Positions 45,804 to 55,243 are shown, numbered from the stretch's first letter. The stretch: DNA of 64,000 bases from Caldicellulosiruptor danielii (GCF_034343125.1 NZ_CP139957.1:2350001-2414000), one strand, 5' to 3'. The notes: generated by a model from the sequence alone, not told the origin. Made by a program: numbers and translations.

Positions 45804-47201
45804 TTACTTCACCCTCTCAACTTTTGTCCCCTGTGGTGTGTCAAGAACAATATAGCCTAAGCTTTTGAGCTCATCTCTTATCCTGTCTGCTTCAAGAAAG
45901 TTTTTAGCTTTTCTTGCCTCATTTCGCTTTTCAACAAGTTCTAAAATCTCAGGTGGAATTTCATCCTTTTTCTCTTCATATTGCTCTAAGATTCCTAAAA
46001 TGCTGCAAAGCTCTTTTAAAGTGTCTTTTGCAAAAATCAGCACATCTTTTGAACATGTATTTGCATGTGTATTGATTTCCCTTACCATCTCAAAAAGATA
46101 TCCTGTCGCCTCAGCAGTGTTGATGTCATCTTCCATTGCCTCTATAAACTTTGCTTTTAGCTCTTCTAAGACAGCTTTAAGTGTACTGTCGCTACTATTT
46201 GACATTGTTCCATTTTTGATTAGATATTCAAGGTTTTCATAACATGTGTAGATTCTCTTCAAGGCACTTTCTGCCTGTTCAATCAAATCAAGAGAAAAGT
46301 TCAAAGGCTTTCTGTAATGAGCTTGGAGCATAAAAAGCCTCAGTGCCTCTGGATGGTACTTTTCAATGATTTCTCTTACAGTAAAGAAGTTCCCTAAGGA
46401 CTTTGACATCTTTTCATTGTTTATATTCACATACCCATTGTGAAGCCAAAAACGTGCAAAAGGTTTTCCTGTTGCTGCTTCACTTTGTGCAATCTCATTT
46501 TCATGATGAGGAAAGATCAAATCCTGCCCACCTGCGTGAATGTCTATAGTCTGCCCAAGGTACTTCATTGCCATAACAGAACACTCTATATGCCAGCCGG
46601 GTCTGCCCTCGCCCCAGGGTGAGAGCCATGCCGGCTCACCTTCTTTTTTTGCCTTCCACAGAGCAAAGTCAAGCGGGTCTTCTTTCTTCTCGCTTGGGTC
46701 AACGCGCGCACCAGCCATTAGCTCTTCAATATTCTTGTGAGAAAGTTTTCCATACTCTGCAAATTTTCTTGTTCTAAAATACACATCTCCATCAACAACA
46801 TATGCATATCCTTTGTCTATAAGCCTTTGAATAAGGCTTATCATATCTTCAATCTCTTCTGTTGCTCTTGGATTTTTGGTTGCTCGCTTGACATTTAGCC
46901 TGTCTGCGTCTTTGTAATACTCCTTTATAAACCTTTCAGCAAGCTCAAAGACGGTTATCCCCTCTTTGTTTGCTCTGTTTATCATCTTGTCTTCAATATC
47001 AGTAAAGTTTTGGATGTATATGACCTCATAGCCTTTGTATTCAAAATATCGCCTTAACGTGTCAAACACAATCAAAGGTCTTGCATTGCCAATGTGAATA
47101 AAGTCATACACTGTCGGTCCACACACATACATCTTCACTATGCCTTCTTCTAAGGGTTCAAACTCCTCTTTTGTCATTGTCAGAGTGTTGTAAAGCTTCA
47201 T
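45804..47201 (-). CDS. cysS: Cysteinyl-tRNA synthetase
   Basis: A 465-residue class I synthetase: [19 protein letters not shown] (HIGH region with a zinc Cys), [29 protein letters not shown] and the KMSKS loop in [12 protein letters not shown], with the DALR-type C-terminal helices. ATG at 47201 with GAAAGGAG upstream, overlapping the cysE 3' end by 44 bases. It forms a gltX-cysE-cysS cluster as in Bacillus. No T-box leader is visible. Confidence 0.97.
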   Translation of the reverse strand: MKLYNTLTMTKEEFEPLEEGIVKMYVCGPTVYDFIHIGNARPLIVFDTLRRYFEYKGYEVIYIQNFTDIEDKMINRANKEGITVFELAERFIKEYYKDADRLNVKRATKNPRATEEIEDMISLIQRLIDKGYAYVVDGDVYFRTRKFAEYGKLSHKNIEELMAGARVDPSEKKEDPLDFALWKAKKEGEPAWLSPWGEGRPGWHIECSVMAMKYLGQTIDIHAGGQDLIFPHHENEIAQSEAATGKPFARFWLHNGYVNINNEKMSKSLGNFFTVREIIEKYHPEALRLFMLQAHYRKPLNFSLDLIEQAESALKRIYTCYENLEYLIKNGTMSNSSDSTLKAVLEELKAKFIEAMEDDINTAEATGYLFEMVREINTHANTCSKDVLIFAKDTLKELCSILGILEQYEEKKDEIPPEILELVEKRNEARKAKNFLEADRIRDELKSLGYIVLDTPQGTKVERVK

Positions 47202-47862
47202 ACTCTTTTAATCTCCTTTCATACTCGGCAAGTTTTTTCTCTAAGGCTTCTATTCTTGCTTCAAGCCTGCAAATCTGCATTGCAAGCGGGTCGGGAAATC
47301 TTACTTGGTCAAGCTGCTCTTCAACAGATGGTTTTTCCTTTTTTTCTTTTCTGACAACCCTTCCTGGCACACCAACAACAGTTGAGTTGTCTTCAACCTC
47401 ACGAAGAACAACTGCATTTGCACCAATTTTTGTATTGTCCCCAACCTTAAAAGGACCTAACACCTTTGCACCAGCACCAATTAAGACATTGTTGCCAATT
47501 GTAGGATGGCGTTTGCCCTTTTCTTTACCTGTTCCACCTAATGTAACACCTTGATAAATCAGCACATCATCGCCAATCTCAGCTGTCTCACCAATTACAA
47601 CACCCATGCCATGGTCAATAAATACACGTCTGCCAATCTTTGCCCCAGGGTGTATCTCAATTCCTGTTTTGTGGCGTGCTCGCTGAGAAATCCAGCGGGC
47701 AATAAAGTACATCCTTCTTTGATAAAACCAGTGAGCAATCCTGTGATAAATTATTGCCCAAAGGCTTGGGTATAAAAGCGTCTCAAGCCTGCTTTTGCAA
47801 GCAGGGTCTTTTTCCATAATGACATCCATTTCTTCTTTTATCATCCTTATGAATTTAAACAT
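47158..47862 (-). CDS. cysE: Serine O-acetyltransferase with C-terminal coiled coil
   Basis: A 234-residue left-handed beta-helix acetyltransferase, first enzyme of cysteine synthesis: [50 protein letters not shown] and GVPGRVVR. The extra C-terminal segment ([14 protein letters not shown]...[20 protein letters not shown]) is a coiled coil seen in some Gram-positive CysE. Its end overlaps cysS, so Cys synthesis and Cys-tRNA charging are coupled in expression. Confidence 0.95.
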   Translation of the reverse strand: MFKFIRMIKEEMDVIMEKDPACKSRLETLLYPSLWAIIYHRIAHWFYQRRMYFIARWISQRARHKTGIEIHPGAKIGRRVFIDHGMGVVIGETAEIGDDVLIYQGVTLGGTGKEKGKRHPTIGNNVLIGAGAKVLGPFKVGDNTKIGANAVVLREVEDNSTVVGVPGRVVRKEKKEKPSVEEQLDQVRFPDPLAMQICRLEARIEALEKKLAEYERRLKEYEALQHSDNDKRGV

Positions 47863-47906
47863 ACTTCTTCTTAACTCCTTCTAAAAAAGCTCAAAATAAA
47901 TCTAAT

Positions 47907-49364
47907 CTAATTATACCACGTTTTGAAGAATTCCAATCGTTTTAGTATGTTTTCTTTACCCAAGATTTCTATTATTTCAACAAGCTCAGGACCGTGAGTT
48001 TTACCTGTCAAGACAACTCTTATTGGCATAAACAGGTTTTTTCCTTTATAGCCAGTTTCTTTTTGAATCTCTTTGAAAAGAGCTTTGATGGTGTCAACGG
48101 TCAAATCCCCAGCTTCTTTTATTTTATTTTCAAAGACGTCAATCAAATGCTTTACATGCTCCCACTTTAAGACCTCTTTTGCCTCATCGTCTTCTATTTT
48201 AACTTCATTGTCAAAGAATATGCCTACTTTGTCTTTAATCTGTGCAAGATAGTCAAGCCCTTCATATACAGATTTTACAATCTTTGTTAGCCACTCAAAT
48301 TTTTCCTTTACTTCATCTTCTTTTACATACCCTGCTTCAACAAGGTATGGGATGCAAAGTTCTGTCAGTTCATCTAAGGATTTTTGTTTTATATGCTGAG
48401 AGTTTATATAGTTTAGTTTGTCAAGGTCAAATATTGCAGGGTTTTTAGAAACCCTCTCAAGTGAAAAGTTTTCAATAAGATACTGCATGTCAAATATCTC
48501 TATATTCTCTTCTGGCGACCAGCCAAGAAGAGCAAGAAAATTTATAAGTCCTTCCTTCAAATACCCCTGTTCTCTGTACTGCTCAACCCAGGTTGAGCCA
48601 TGGCGCTTCGACATCTTTGTCCTGTCTTTTCCTAAAATCAAAGACACGTGTGCAAACTGCGGCAAGTCAAAGCCGAGTGCGTTGTAAATTAAAATCTGTC
48701 GTGGTGTATTTGAAAGATGCTCTTCACCTCTTATAACATGCGAAATCTTCATCAAATGGTCATCTATAACAACTGCAAAGTTATATGTTGGAATTCCATC
48801 AGACTTGACAATTACAAAATCGCCAATGTCATCGCTTAAAAACTCAACATTGCCCCTTACCAAATCATGAACAACTATTTTCACACCTTCTGGCACTCTA
48901 AATCGAACAGTTGGTTTTCTCCCCTCCGCCTCAAGCTTTCTCTTTTCTGCATCTGTCAGGTTTCTGCACTTTCCAAGATATCTTGGCATCTGACCTTGAC
49001 TTAGAAGCTGCTGGCGCTGATATTCTAACTCTTCTTCTGTGCAGTAGCAATGATATGCGTATCCTTTCTCAAATAGAATGTCAACATATTTTTTGTAGAT
49101 ATCAACTCTTTCTGTTGATCGGTATGGTCCATATGGACCGCCAACTTCAACGCCTTCGTCCCATTCAATCCCAAGCCACTTTAAACTTTCTATTATAACC
49201 CTTTCTGACTCACTTGAGGAGCGCTCTAAGTCTGTATCTTCTATTCTCAATATGAACTTTCCGCCGTGTTTTTTTGCAAAAAGGTAGTTAAAAAGAGCTG
49301 TTCTTGCACCGCCAATGTGAAGGTGTCCTGTCGGGCTTGGCGCAAATCTTGTTCTGATTTCCAC
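47907..49364 (-). CDS. gltX: Glutamyl-tRNA synthetase
   Basis: A 485-residue class I synthetase: RFAPSPTGHLHIGGARTALF (HIGH), EDTDLERSSSES, the zinc-like CYC segment YAYHCYCTEEEL and KMSKR in KDRTKMSKRHG, followed by the helical anticodon-binding domain. First gene of gltX-cysE-cysS on the minus strand. In organisms lacking GlnRS it also charges tRNA-Gln; that cannot be judged here. Confidence 0.97.
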   Translation of the reverse strand: MEIRTRFAPSPTGHLHIGGARTALFNYLFAKKHGGKFILRIEDTDLERSSSESERVIIESLKWLGIEWDEGVEVGGPYGPYRSTERVDIYKKYVDILFEKGYAYHCYCTEEELEYQRQQLLSQGQMPRYLGKCRNLTDAEKRKLEAEGRKPTVRFRVPEGVKIVVHDLVRGNVEFLSDDIGDFVIVKSDGIPTYNFAVVIDDHLMKISHVIRGEEHLSNTPRQILIYNALGFDLPQFAHVSLILGKDRTKMSKRHGSTWVEQYREQGYLKEGLINFLALLGWSPEENIEIFDMQYLIENFSLERVSKNPAIFDLDKLNYINSQHIKQKSLDELTELCIPYLVEAGYVKEDEVKEKFEWLTKIVKSVYEGLDYLAQIKDKVGIFFDNEVKIEDDEAKEVLKWEHVKHLIDVFENKIKEAGDLTVDTIKALFKEIQKETGYKGKNLFMPIRVVLTGKTHGPELVEIIEILGKENILKRLEFFKTWYN

Positions 49365-49716
49365 TTTATCATTCAGTCCTTTCTTTTGAATTTTATGAAT
49401 TATTCTCTATCTTAACAAGTCATTTATTTTATCTTAGAGAGATTAAAACATATTCTCTTTTTTAAAGTATAAACTTTGAAAAATCTGTAGTCAATCAAAA
49501 AATAAAAGAGGTGAATATTAGAAAAGGCTCAGGAGAAGATACTTTAGCCCCATAAATGGTAATGTATAAATTTACAATAAACTTTAATAACTGAATATTG
49601 TGAAGAAAGCATGAGAAGCTGCCTTTTTAAATCGTCTTCCTCAGAATTACTTTGCTGTAATTGATATGCCATTAGAAATTCTAACCATAATAACCACCTC
49701 AAACTTAGTTAATATT
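49365..49716. other. Non-coding stretch upstream of gltX
   Basis: No convincing gene, T-box, riboswitch or terminator is visible in these 352 bases. They must hold the gltX promoter on the minus strand, but no consensus pair stands out. Confidence 0.4.
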
Positions 49717-49905
49717 TTATCTTGTTAAATCGAGAATAATTTGGGAGATTTCGTTTTTTAATTTTGTAATTTTCTCCAATACTTTTTGATTGGATTGCAT
49801 CTTCTTTTCCAACTCACTTTTGCTTTTATTAAAATCTTCTTTTGAATTTCTCAAAAGCTCGGTTATAATGCCACAAACCTGTGATATTTTCTCCTCCATA
49901 TCCAT
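49717..49905 (-). pseudogene. C-terminal fragment of a dynamin-like GTPase
   Basis: 62 residues forming one amphipathic coiled coil (EEKISQVCGIITELLRNSKE, KSELEKKMQSNQKVLEKITK, LKNEISQIILDL), with the heptad pattern found at the C-terminus of bacterial dynamin-like GTPases. It starts right at the end of the IS200/IS605 element, while the GTPase N-terminus lies on the other side (51785-52117) in the same orientation. I read the two as remnants of one gene whose middle part, some hundreds of residues, is gone. Alternative: an independent small coiled-coil protein. Confidence 0.55.
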
Positions 49906-50067
49906 CTTGAAAGCGTGAAGTTACCCACGACTAAATCGCAGGCTTCCTGCTTCATCGACCAGGCTTGCTACGGAAAGTTGGAAAATTCCCAACCCCCAGT
50001 AGTAGAGGTCCAATCTCCACAGGCATCGCCATTACTGGCTCGGAGCCCACCACCCCTACTTTGTAAT

Positions 50068-51234
50068 CTATACACTTATAGTTATGCCTAACCGTGATAA
50101 CCCTTCTTTTAGTAGGTTTTTTGCTGCGTTCTCTTCTCTGTCGTGTACCATCCCACAAACCGGACATTGCCATACCCTTATTTTCAGGTCTTTCACCTGC
50201 TCATTCCTGTACCCACAATTGCTACAAATCTGCGATGATGGGAAGTTCGATGGCACTCTCATAAATGTCCTGCCATACCACTCCGATTTGTACTCAAGCA
50301 TCTCTACAAACTTTGACCATGATACATCCAATATGCTTTTTGCAAAATTGTGATTTCTTACAAGGTTCTTTGTCTTCAGGTCTTCACAGATTATCACTTG
50401 GTTTTCGTGAACAATCTGTGAAGATAACTTGTGCAGATAATCCAACCTAATATTTGCTACCTTTTCATAAAGTTTTGCAAGTTTTAATCTTGTCTTCTCA
50501 AAGTTCCTACTGCCTACCTTCTTCCTTGAAAGTTCTCTTTGAAGTTTCTTTATTCTTTTCTCGTACTTTGACAGTATCTTAGGATTTTCTATATGTCTAC
50601 CATTGCTGTCTACCACAAACTCTTTAACCCCAAGGTCAAAAGCAATAGCAAAATTTGCAGGTGTTTTTGGCATATTAGGATTATCAACCACATCCTGCTC
50701 TACTGCTATTGACACATAAAAATAGCCATTTGGAAGCAGTTTTACTGTTGCTGTTTTGATTTTACCCTCAAAAATTCTGTGAATTCTTGCTTTTACCCAG
50801 CCAAGTTTGGGAAGTTTTATCCTTCCCCAGCAACGTTTCTTCTTAGGGTCTGTTGCCAGCTCACCAAAATCTATTTCTATGTTACCGTTTGTGAAATTTG
50901 TTGTGTATGAAAAATAGTTGCTTTTCTTTCTCTTAAACTTTGGGTATTTTGCCTGCTTGTTAAAAAATTTCTCAAATGCCTCTACAAGTCTTTTGATTTG
51001 GTTCTCAAGCGCAAACTTGTCTACTTCTTTCAACCATGGATACTCTTTTTTGAGATGTTTTTGCAAGTGCCTTATCCACTCATAAGTATTCGGTGATACC
51101 TTCTGAGTTTTATAAATTTCGTTCTGACGTGCTAAAAAATAATTCCATACAAATCTGACACAACCAAAAGTCTTCTTTAACTTCCTCTCTTGCTCTTTTG
51201 TAGGGTATATCCTATATCTGTATGTGACTATCAT
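50068..51234 (-). CDS. tnpB: IS605-type TnpB (RNA-guided nuclease family)
   Basis: A 388-residue TnpB with the N-terminal HTH (YRIYPTKEQERKLKKTFGCV, RFVWNYFL), RuvC motif I Asp in AFDLGVKEF, motif II Glu in QVIICEDLKTKNLV, a zinc ribbon (CSNCG...CPVCG) and motif III Asp in HDREENAAKNLL. All catalytic residues are present. TnpB nucleases cut at transposon-donor sites guided by an RNA from the element right end, aiding element retention. GTG/ATG overlap with tnpA; start ATG 51234. Confidence 0.93.
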   Translation of the reverse strand: MIVTYRYRIYPTKEQERKLKKTFGCVRFVWNYFLARQNEIYKTQKVSPNTYEWIRHLQKHLKKEYPWLKEVDKFALENQIKRLVEAFEKFFNKQAKYPKFKRKKSNYFSYTTNFTNGNIEIDFGELATDPKKKRCWGRIKLPKLGWVKARIHRIFEGKIKTATVKLLPNGYFYVSIAVEQDVVDNPNMPKTPANFAIAFDLGVKEFVVDSNGRHIENPKILSKYEKRIKKLQRELSRKKVGSRNFEKTRLKLAKLYEKVANIRLDYLHKLSSQIVHENQVIICEDLKTKNLVRNHNFAKSILDVSWSKFVEMLEYKSEWYGRTFMRVPSNFPSSQICSNCGYRNEQVKDLKIRVWQCPVCGMVHDREENAAKNLLKEGLSRLGITISV

Positions 51235-51641
51235 ATACCTTGCTTCTCCTTCTGAGAATTGATATACTCTCTTATTTGTTCTTCAGTATTTTCACTCACC
51301 GTTGCAACAAAGTATGAAGGATTCCATAAATGTCCGCCCCAGAGTTTTGATTTGAGCTCTGGAAAGAACTGAAACAACCTTCTTGCGCTAACTCCTTTCA
51401 GAGCTTTTATTAAATCAGGTATATAATGCTGAGGTGAACAATCTATTAAAAGGTGAACATGGTCTTGATTTGTTTCCATTGCTATTATTTCAAAACCCTG
51501 TTCTTTTGCTATTTCCAGAAGTATTTCTTTCAATTTTGTTTCTATTTCACCGTGCAATATTTTATGCCTGTACTTTACGCACCAAACTATATGGTACTGA
51601 AGTGAATATACGTATCCTCTCCCGTGATGAACTGTTGCCAT
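51231..51641 (-). CDS. tnpA: IS200-type Y1 (HUH) transposase
   Basis: 136 residues: YHIVWCVKYRHKIL at the start, the metal-binding HUH motif in DHVHLLIDCSPQ, LWGGHLWNPSYFV and the catalytic Tyr in EEQIREYINSQ. This is the complete single-strand-DNA transposase of the IS200/IS605 family. It overlaps tnpB by 4 bases. Confidence 0.95.
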   Translation of the reverse strand: MATVHHGRGYVYSLQYHIVWCVKYRHKILHGEIETKLKEILLEIAKEQGFEIIAMETNQDHVHLLIDCSPQHYIPDLIKALKGVSARRLFQFFPELKSKLWGGHLWNPSYFVATVSENTEEQIREYINSQKEKQGI

Positions 51642-51736
51642 TATATCTCATCTCCTCTATATATATTATAACATATGCAAAGATGATAAACAAGTATTTG
51701 CTGTGGTTTTCTCTATTACTGTATTGACATAATAAT

Positions 51737-51778
51737 GACGCCTTTACTCACGTCTGAAGACATGAGTGTGCAGGCGTC
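51737..51778. repeat. Left-end hairpin of the IS200/IS605 element
   Basis: GACGCCT (51737-51743) pairs with AGGCGTC (51772-51778), with an inner imperfect stem ACTCAcGTCT/AGACaTGAGT. Such subterminal hairpins are the TnpA recognition structures. Confidence 0.7.
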
Positions 51779-51784
51779 TATTAA

Positions 51785-52117
51785 TCAATCAACTGGAATT
51801 TCTTTTTTTACACCACTTTCAAAAATTACATCTACTTTAACCTCAGGACTGTAATAAATCTTTGTTATTACTGAGGTCAAAGGAAGAACTCCGGTTGGTA
51901 GTAAATTTGCACCAAGCATGTAATTTACAAGCGTCGATTTTCCCCTTTTAAACTGACCCAATACAACCAGATAAAATGCATTCTTTTCAATCTTTTCCTT
52001 AATACTCCCTGCTAACTTTTTAATAGATTCTGAATTAATTTCATTTGAAATCTCTTGGACTTGCTCAGTAAAGTTTCTAATCATATCTTGCACAACATCA
52101 TATTCTATAGTCCTCAT
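51785..52117 (-). pseudogene. N-terminal fragment of a dynamin-like GTPase cut by the IS element
   Basis: 110 residues: a helical start (MIRNFTEQVQEISNEINSES), then the P-loop GQFKRGKSTLVNYMLG, the switch region LLPTGVLPLTSVIT and the beta-hairpin KVDVIFESGVKKEIPVD, ending at TGA 51785 next to the IS left end. This is exactly the first part of the dynamin_N domain; the remaining G motifs and stalk are missing. It lies 55 bases after the DUF6062 gene and so in the fluoride-switch transcript. A matching C-terminal coiled coil lies beyond the IS. Confidence 0.8.
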
Positions 52118-52172
52118 CCTAAATCACCTCATTTTATCATCATCACAAAGCATTTGCGTGTCTGACAATGAG

Positions 52173-52805
52173 CTACTGCGTACCTGCCACAAACTCAACA
52201 GCCATGTGCCATGCTCTGACCTCATCAGCTGTGTAGTTGATGTGAATGTTTCGATAGTCATTTTTTTCTTTTATTCTCTCAAGATGATTCAAGATTTTGT
52301 CTATCTTAGACCCTAAAATTGACAAAAGCTCCTTTTGAACAGATACAGAAGTTGTCTTCTCCAAAACTTGATTTAAGTGCTTTTGACATATAAAACCTCT
52401 TTCAGTAAATGCAGATTTAAATTGAGACTGGGTAGCAAAAAAGTAGGAAAACGCTCTTGTGTAGGTGTCTTCAAAGCCTTGTTCTTTTTCACAAAAGACG
52501 CAAATATTTTGTCCTTGAGTTTTCTTTTTACGAGGCAATATCTCAATATGGTGGTTGTTTTTAAAACTTCTAAGCAAATCCGAATATATAATGGCATGGG
52601 CAAGCACATCTCCAAACGACTCTAATTTTCTTGCATGTCTTGGACAGATTCCACCCTTTCTTATTTTGTCACGTAAGCTGTAGTCGTTTACTGATTCATA
52701 CAGAAAATCATCAAAAAACTTATCCATTGCCTTGTTTTTAAGATGACATATAATGCACTTATCTTCTTTGAAGTTTTCTATCATCTCAAAATACACTATG
52801 TCCAA
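52173..52805 (-). CDS. DUF6062 family protein under fluoride riboswitch control
   Basis: 210 residues from TTG 52805, with GGGGGG upstream. Cysteine pairs appear in EDKCIICHLK and NICVFCEKEQG, with CxxH-type motifs GGICPRHARKL and GFICQKHLNQVL, all suggesting a metal site in a helical protein. The start EMIENFKEDKCIICHLKNKA fits DUF6062. The frame extends to 53018, but that part is the riboswitch and its terminator, so it is not translated. Upstream are a promoter, fluoride aptamer and terminator; downstream is the broken dynamin-like gene. Function unknown; a fluoride-stress role is inferred only from the switch. Confidence 0.85.
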   Translation of the reverse strand: MDIVYFEMIENFKEDKCIICHLKNKAMDKFFDDFLYESVNDYSLRDKIRKGGICPRHARKLESFGDVLAHAIIYSDLLRSFKNNHHIEILPRKKKTQGQNICVFCEKEQGFEDTYTRAFSYFFATQSQFKSAFTERGFICQKHLNQVLEKTTSVSVQKELLSILGSKIDKILNHLERIKEKNDYRNIHINYTADEVRAWHMAVEFVAGTQ

Positions 52806-52848
52806 GGTCAATCCCCCCAAAGTACTCAAAAATAAGAGCCTATAAAAG

Positions 52849-52886
52849 CAAAAAACTCCTGCCCGCATCTTATACGGACAGGAGTT
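52849..52886 (-). terminator. Expression-platform terminator of the fluoride riboswitch
   Basis: AACTCCTG (52886-52879) pairs with CAGGAGTT (52861-52854), extended by a weak inner stem, followed by TTTTTT on the minus strand. The ACTCC strand is also the 3' strand of the aptamer pseudoknot, so ligand binding and termination are mutually exclusive: an ON switch. Confidence 0.9.
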
Positions 52887-52945
52887 ATCAGCCACAAGGT
52901 ATTTTTTATTCTTGTGGCATTTTAAGGCGAACTCCATCGCCCTGG
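52876..52945 (-). ncRNA. Fluoride riboswitch (crcB motif)
   Basis: Read on the minus strand the conserved order is GGGCGATG-GAGTT-CGCC, then AAAATGCC, a P3 stem (CCACAAG/CTTGTGG), and GGCTGATA-ACTCC. The GAGT/ACTC pseudoknot is intact. It aligns part by part with the Thermotoga petrophila fluoride aptamer. The start is about 17-25 bases after a consensus promoter. Confidence 0.95.
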
Positions 52946-52968
52946 TATTTACTTTTTCCTTTATATTA

Positions 52969-52997
52969 ATTATATGAGGTTTTGAAAGATAAATCAA
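52969..52997 (-). promoter_or_regulatory. Promoter of the fluoride riboswitch transcript
   Basis: On the minus strand TTGATT (52997-52992), a 17-base spacer and TATAAT (52974-52969). The predicted start near 52962 lies just before the aptamer. Confidence 0.85.
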
Positions 52998-53044
52998 TAT
53001 GGGTGGGTATTTTACCACTTACAAATTTAGTTTAAACACCTTTT

Positions 53045-53191
53045 TTACTTCTTCAAAGGCTGCACCTTTTTCCCTTTTGTAATTTCCTCTTTTGCTAATT
53101 CTATCTGTTTGATTTCTTTATCTGTTAGTTATTCATCAATTATCCCTTTGACTTTTTTCGCATTTTTAGGACTTGAAAAGGCAGTCTTCAT
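53045..53191 (-). pseudogene. Remnant of a small basic protein with internal stop
   Basis: ATG 53191 reads MKTAFSSPKNAKKVKGIIDE, then TAA, then LTDKEIKQIELAKEEITKGK to a second stop at 53045. The continuity of charged helical sequence across the stop suggests a decayed small gene (antitoxin-like in composition). Family not established. Confidence 0.35.
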
Positions 53192-53249
53192 TTAATATAA
53201 GACTCCAATTCGATGTTATCTTGATTTTAGTAATTTTGTTATATCATAT

Positions 53250-53789
53250 CTACACCATTATAAACTCTTGTTGCTTTAAAAATGCAATTGCTTCACTTAT
53301 TTGTTGCTCAGAATACTTATTGCCTTTTAATCTAATAACCTTTTCTATAACTACTTTTTGATTCTCCTCATCAATTTTGTTAATCCTCATTTGATTAATA
53401 ATATAGTCTACAGTCGCAATAAGTTCTAAGTCTTTAGCACTAAAGCTACATAATTTTTTTATTAGATCTTTATTTTTATCTTCCAGTACCTCAGCTAATT
53501 TTAAATTATCTACTATATTCTGGGCAGGAGTTATCTTATGAGTATACCCATCATTTTCGACATTTATCAAACCCTGTATCTCTAATCTGTAAACATCATA
53601 TTCCAACTGACTACTGTATGGTCCGTAATAATGAATGGAAAAATTGTACCCCAAATTTAAGCCCTTCCTCTGGACCAAATATATAATCTTTTGAAGCAGT
53701 TTTTTCCCAACTTTATTCCCTGTCTGTGTGCAATACTTTGAAATTTCACTTATTAATCCCAAAAGTCTTTCTATACGAACATCTGTCAT
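53250..53789 (-). CDS. YwgA-family protein
   Basis: 179 residues. KKLLQKIIYLVQRKGLNLGY and FSIHYYGPYSSQLEYDVYRL are the YwgA signature, a helical fold related to SocA-type regulators. The next gene upstream is an HD hydrolase, the same pairing as ywgA-ywfO in Bacillus. Unknown function; perhaps an accessory of the HD enzyme. Start ATG 53789, 18 bases after the HD gene stop. Confidence 0.75.
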   Translation of the reverse strand: MTDVRIERLLGLISEISKYCTQTGNKVGKKLLQKIIYLVQRKGLNLGYNFSIHYYGPYSSQLEYDVYRLEIQGLINVENDGYTHKITPAQNIVDNLKLAEVLEDKNKDLIKKLCSFSAKDLELIATVDYIINQMRINKIDEENQKVVIEKVIRLKGNKYSEQQISEAIAFLKQQEFIMV

Positions 53790-53807
53790 GGGCTTCTCCC
53801 CCTCATT

Positions 53808-55091
53808 TTATTTACTCATTTTTTCCATCATCTCACTCACAATTTTTATTGCTTCTTCTTTCTTATCTTCATAAACGTATATTCTTTTTATGTTTATAGG
53901 CTCTGTCATTTTTCTTATAACTTCAGAGGCAACACTAACTGGTATCACTTTTTTGTCATTTTCAGTAATCACAGGAATTGCTTTCTCGCTATCAAGCTCA
54001 TACCTCACTGGCATTTGATGTACAAGTTTATCGGCTGAATCTAAAATAAAATATTCTTCGCCAATCCTTTCCACTAAGTTGTTTTTAATTAAGTTGAAAA
54101 TTTGTCGATCTTTTTCAGAAGTATGAACAGGAGTTTCATAGACTTTGCTTAGTATCTTTCTTTTTAAAATTCGTTCTGCCCATTCATTTTGTTTTATATT
54201 TTGTTTCATAAGTTCTAACACATAAATATCATCATACTTCAAAAATTCTTGAATATCTTCTGGATACTTTCCATTTGGAAGCACTCCTTTTAAAAAATAC
54301 AAAAGAGCATTATCTAAAAACCCTCTTGTTTTATGAAAATAAACTTGGGTAAACATAAAATATCTTGCAAGAACAAACTCTTCGAAAGCATGCATTCCAC
54401 CTTTTTCAATAGCAAGGTAAAGCACTCCTTCTTCATTTTCCCAAACAGTGAAAGTATTAATAAGCCTTTCTAAATCAAATTTTCCATAACTAACTCCACA
54501 ATATAATGAGTCTCGTAATAAATAATCCATTTTATCACAATCGAGTTCGCTATCCATAAACTTCTTCAGAAATATAAAATCAGGATTTTCTATGTTTTCT
54601 CCTTTATATATGGAAGATATCAATTCTGGTGTAATATCATACTCCTCACCATATTGCTTTTTAAACCATTCCCCAATCTCACTAATACAATCAGCAACTT
54701 CTGTTTGTGTTACTATCATATGGGTATAGTCTTCATGTGAAAAACCATCCGGCAAAAGCTCTTCTGAAGCATGAGAAAATGGTGCATGTCCCAAATCATG
54801 AACTAATGCTATAATTCTCAATATTTGAGTATACCACTCTTTCGTAGCAATATCAAAGATTTATGTTTTTTCAGTTACTGTATTAAAAGCTCTTGTAACA
54901 AGATGCATAACTCCTAATGAATGTCCAAACCTCGAATGTTCAGCACCATGGTAGATATAATGTGAAAAGGCTAACTGTTTTATGTTTCGCAATCTTTGAA
55001 ATGGAAAAGAATCAATGAGCTTAAGTTCTAAAGGTCGAACATAAATGAATCCGTGAACTGGGTCACGAAACTTATATAATTTTTCACTCAT
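53808..55091 (-). pseudogene. HD-superfamily phosphohydrolase (YwfO-like) with an in-frame stop
   Basis: The frame from ATG 55091 gives KFRDPVHGFIYVRPLELKLI, RLRNIKQLAFSHYIYHGAEH, SRFGHSLGVMHLV, then TAA at 54861-54863. Without any frameshift it continues IFDIATKEWYTQILRIIALV, HDLGHAPFSHASEE and the rest to 53808. The metal-binding H...HD set is thus complete but split between two frames-in-register. The whole is about 427 codons, normal for YwfO-type dNTPase-like HD proteins. Either a nonsense mutation (CAA/GAA/AAA to TAA) or a miscall. TTG 54821 might restart a shorter, probably inactive product. Confidence 0.85.
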
Positions 55092-55243
55092 TTTTTCTCT
55101 CCAATTTTTAATTTTTAGAAATTTCTACTTTTTTATAATATTTTGTTCATGAATCAAAGTGAAAATTTGTTCACTATTTTTATTATACTAAAAGGTTTAC
55201 ACCTGAGCAATAGGATTGTCGGAACATAGATATAAGATTATCA

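Larger units (their letters stand above)
49912..51781 (-). mobile_element. IS200/IS605-family insertion sequence with tnpA and tnpB
   Basis: Both genes are full length and overlap by 4 bases. The left end upstream of tnpA carries a hairpin (51737-51778). The right end downstream of tnpB (about 49912-50067) is GC-rich and ends near GTGGGTAACTTCACG on the minus strand, typical of this family. Boundaries are estimated from these features and from where the flanking GTPase fragments start. Probably active. Confidence 0.85.

Noticed and set aside
47863-49716. T-box leader expected for gltX/cysE/cysS
   Set aside because: No T-box sequence or antiterminator/terminator pair was found upstream of gltX or between the genes.
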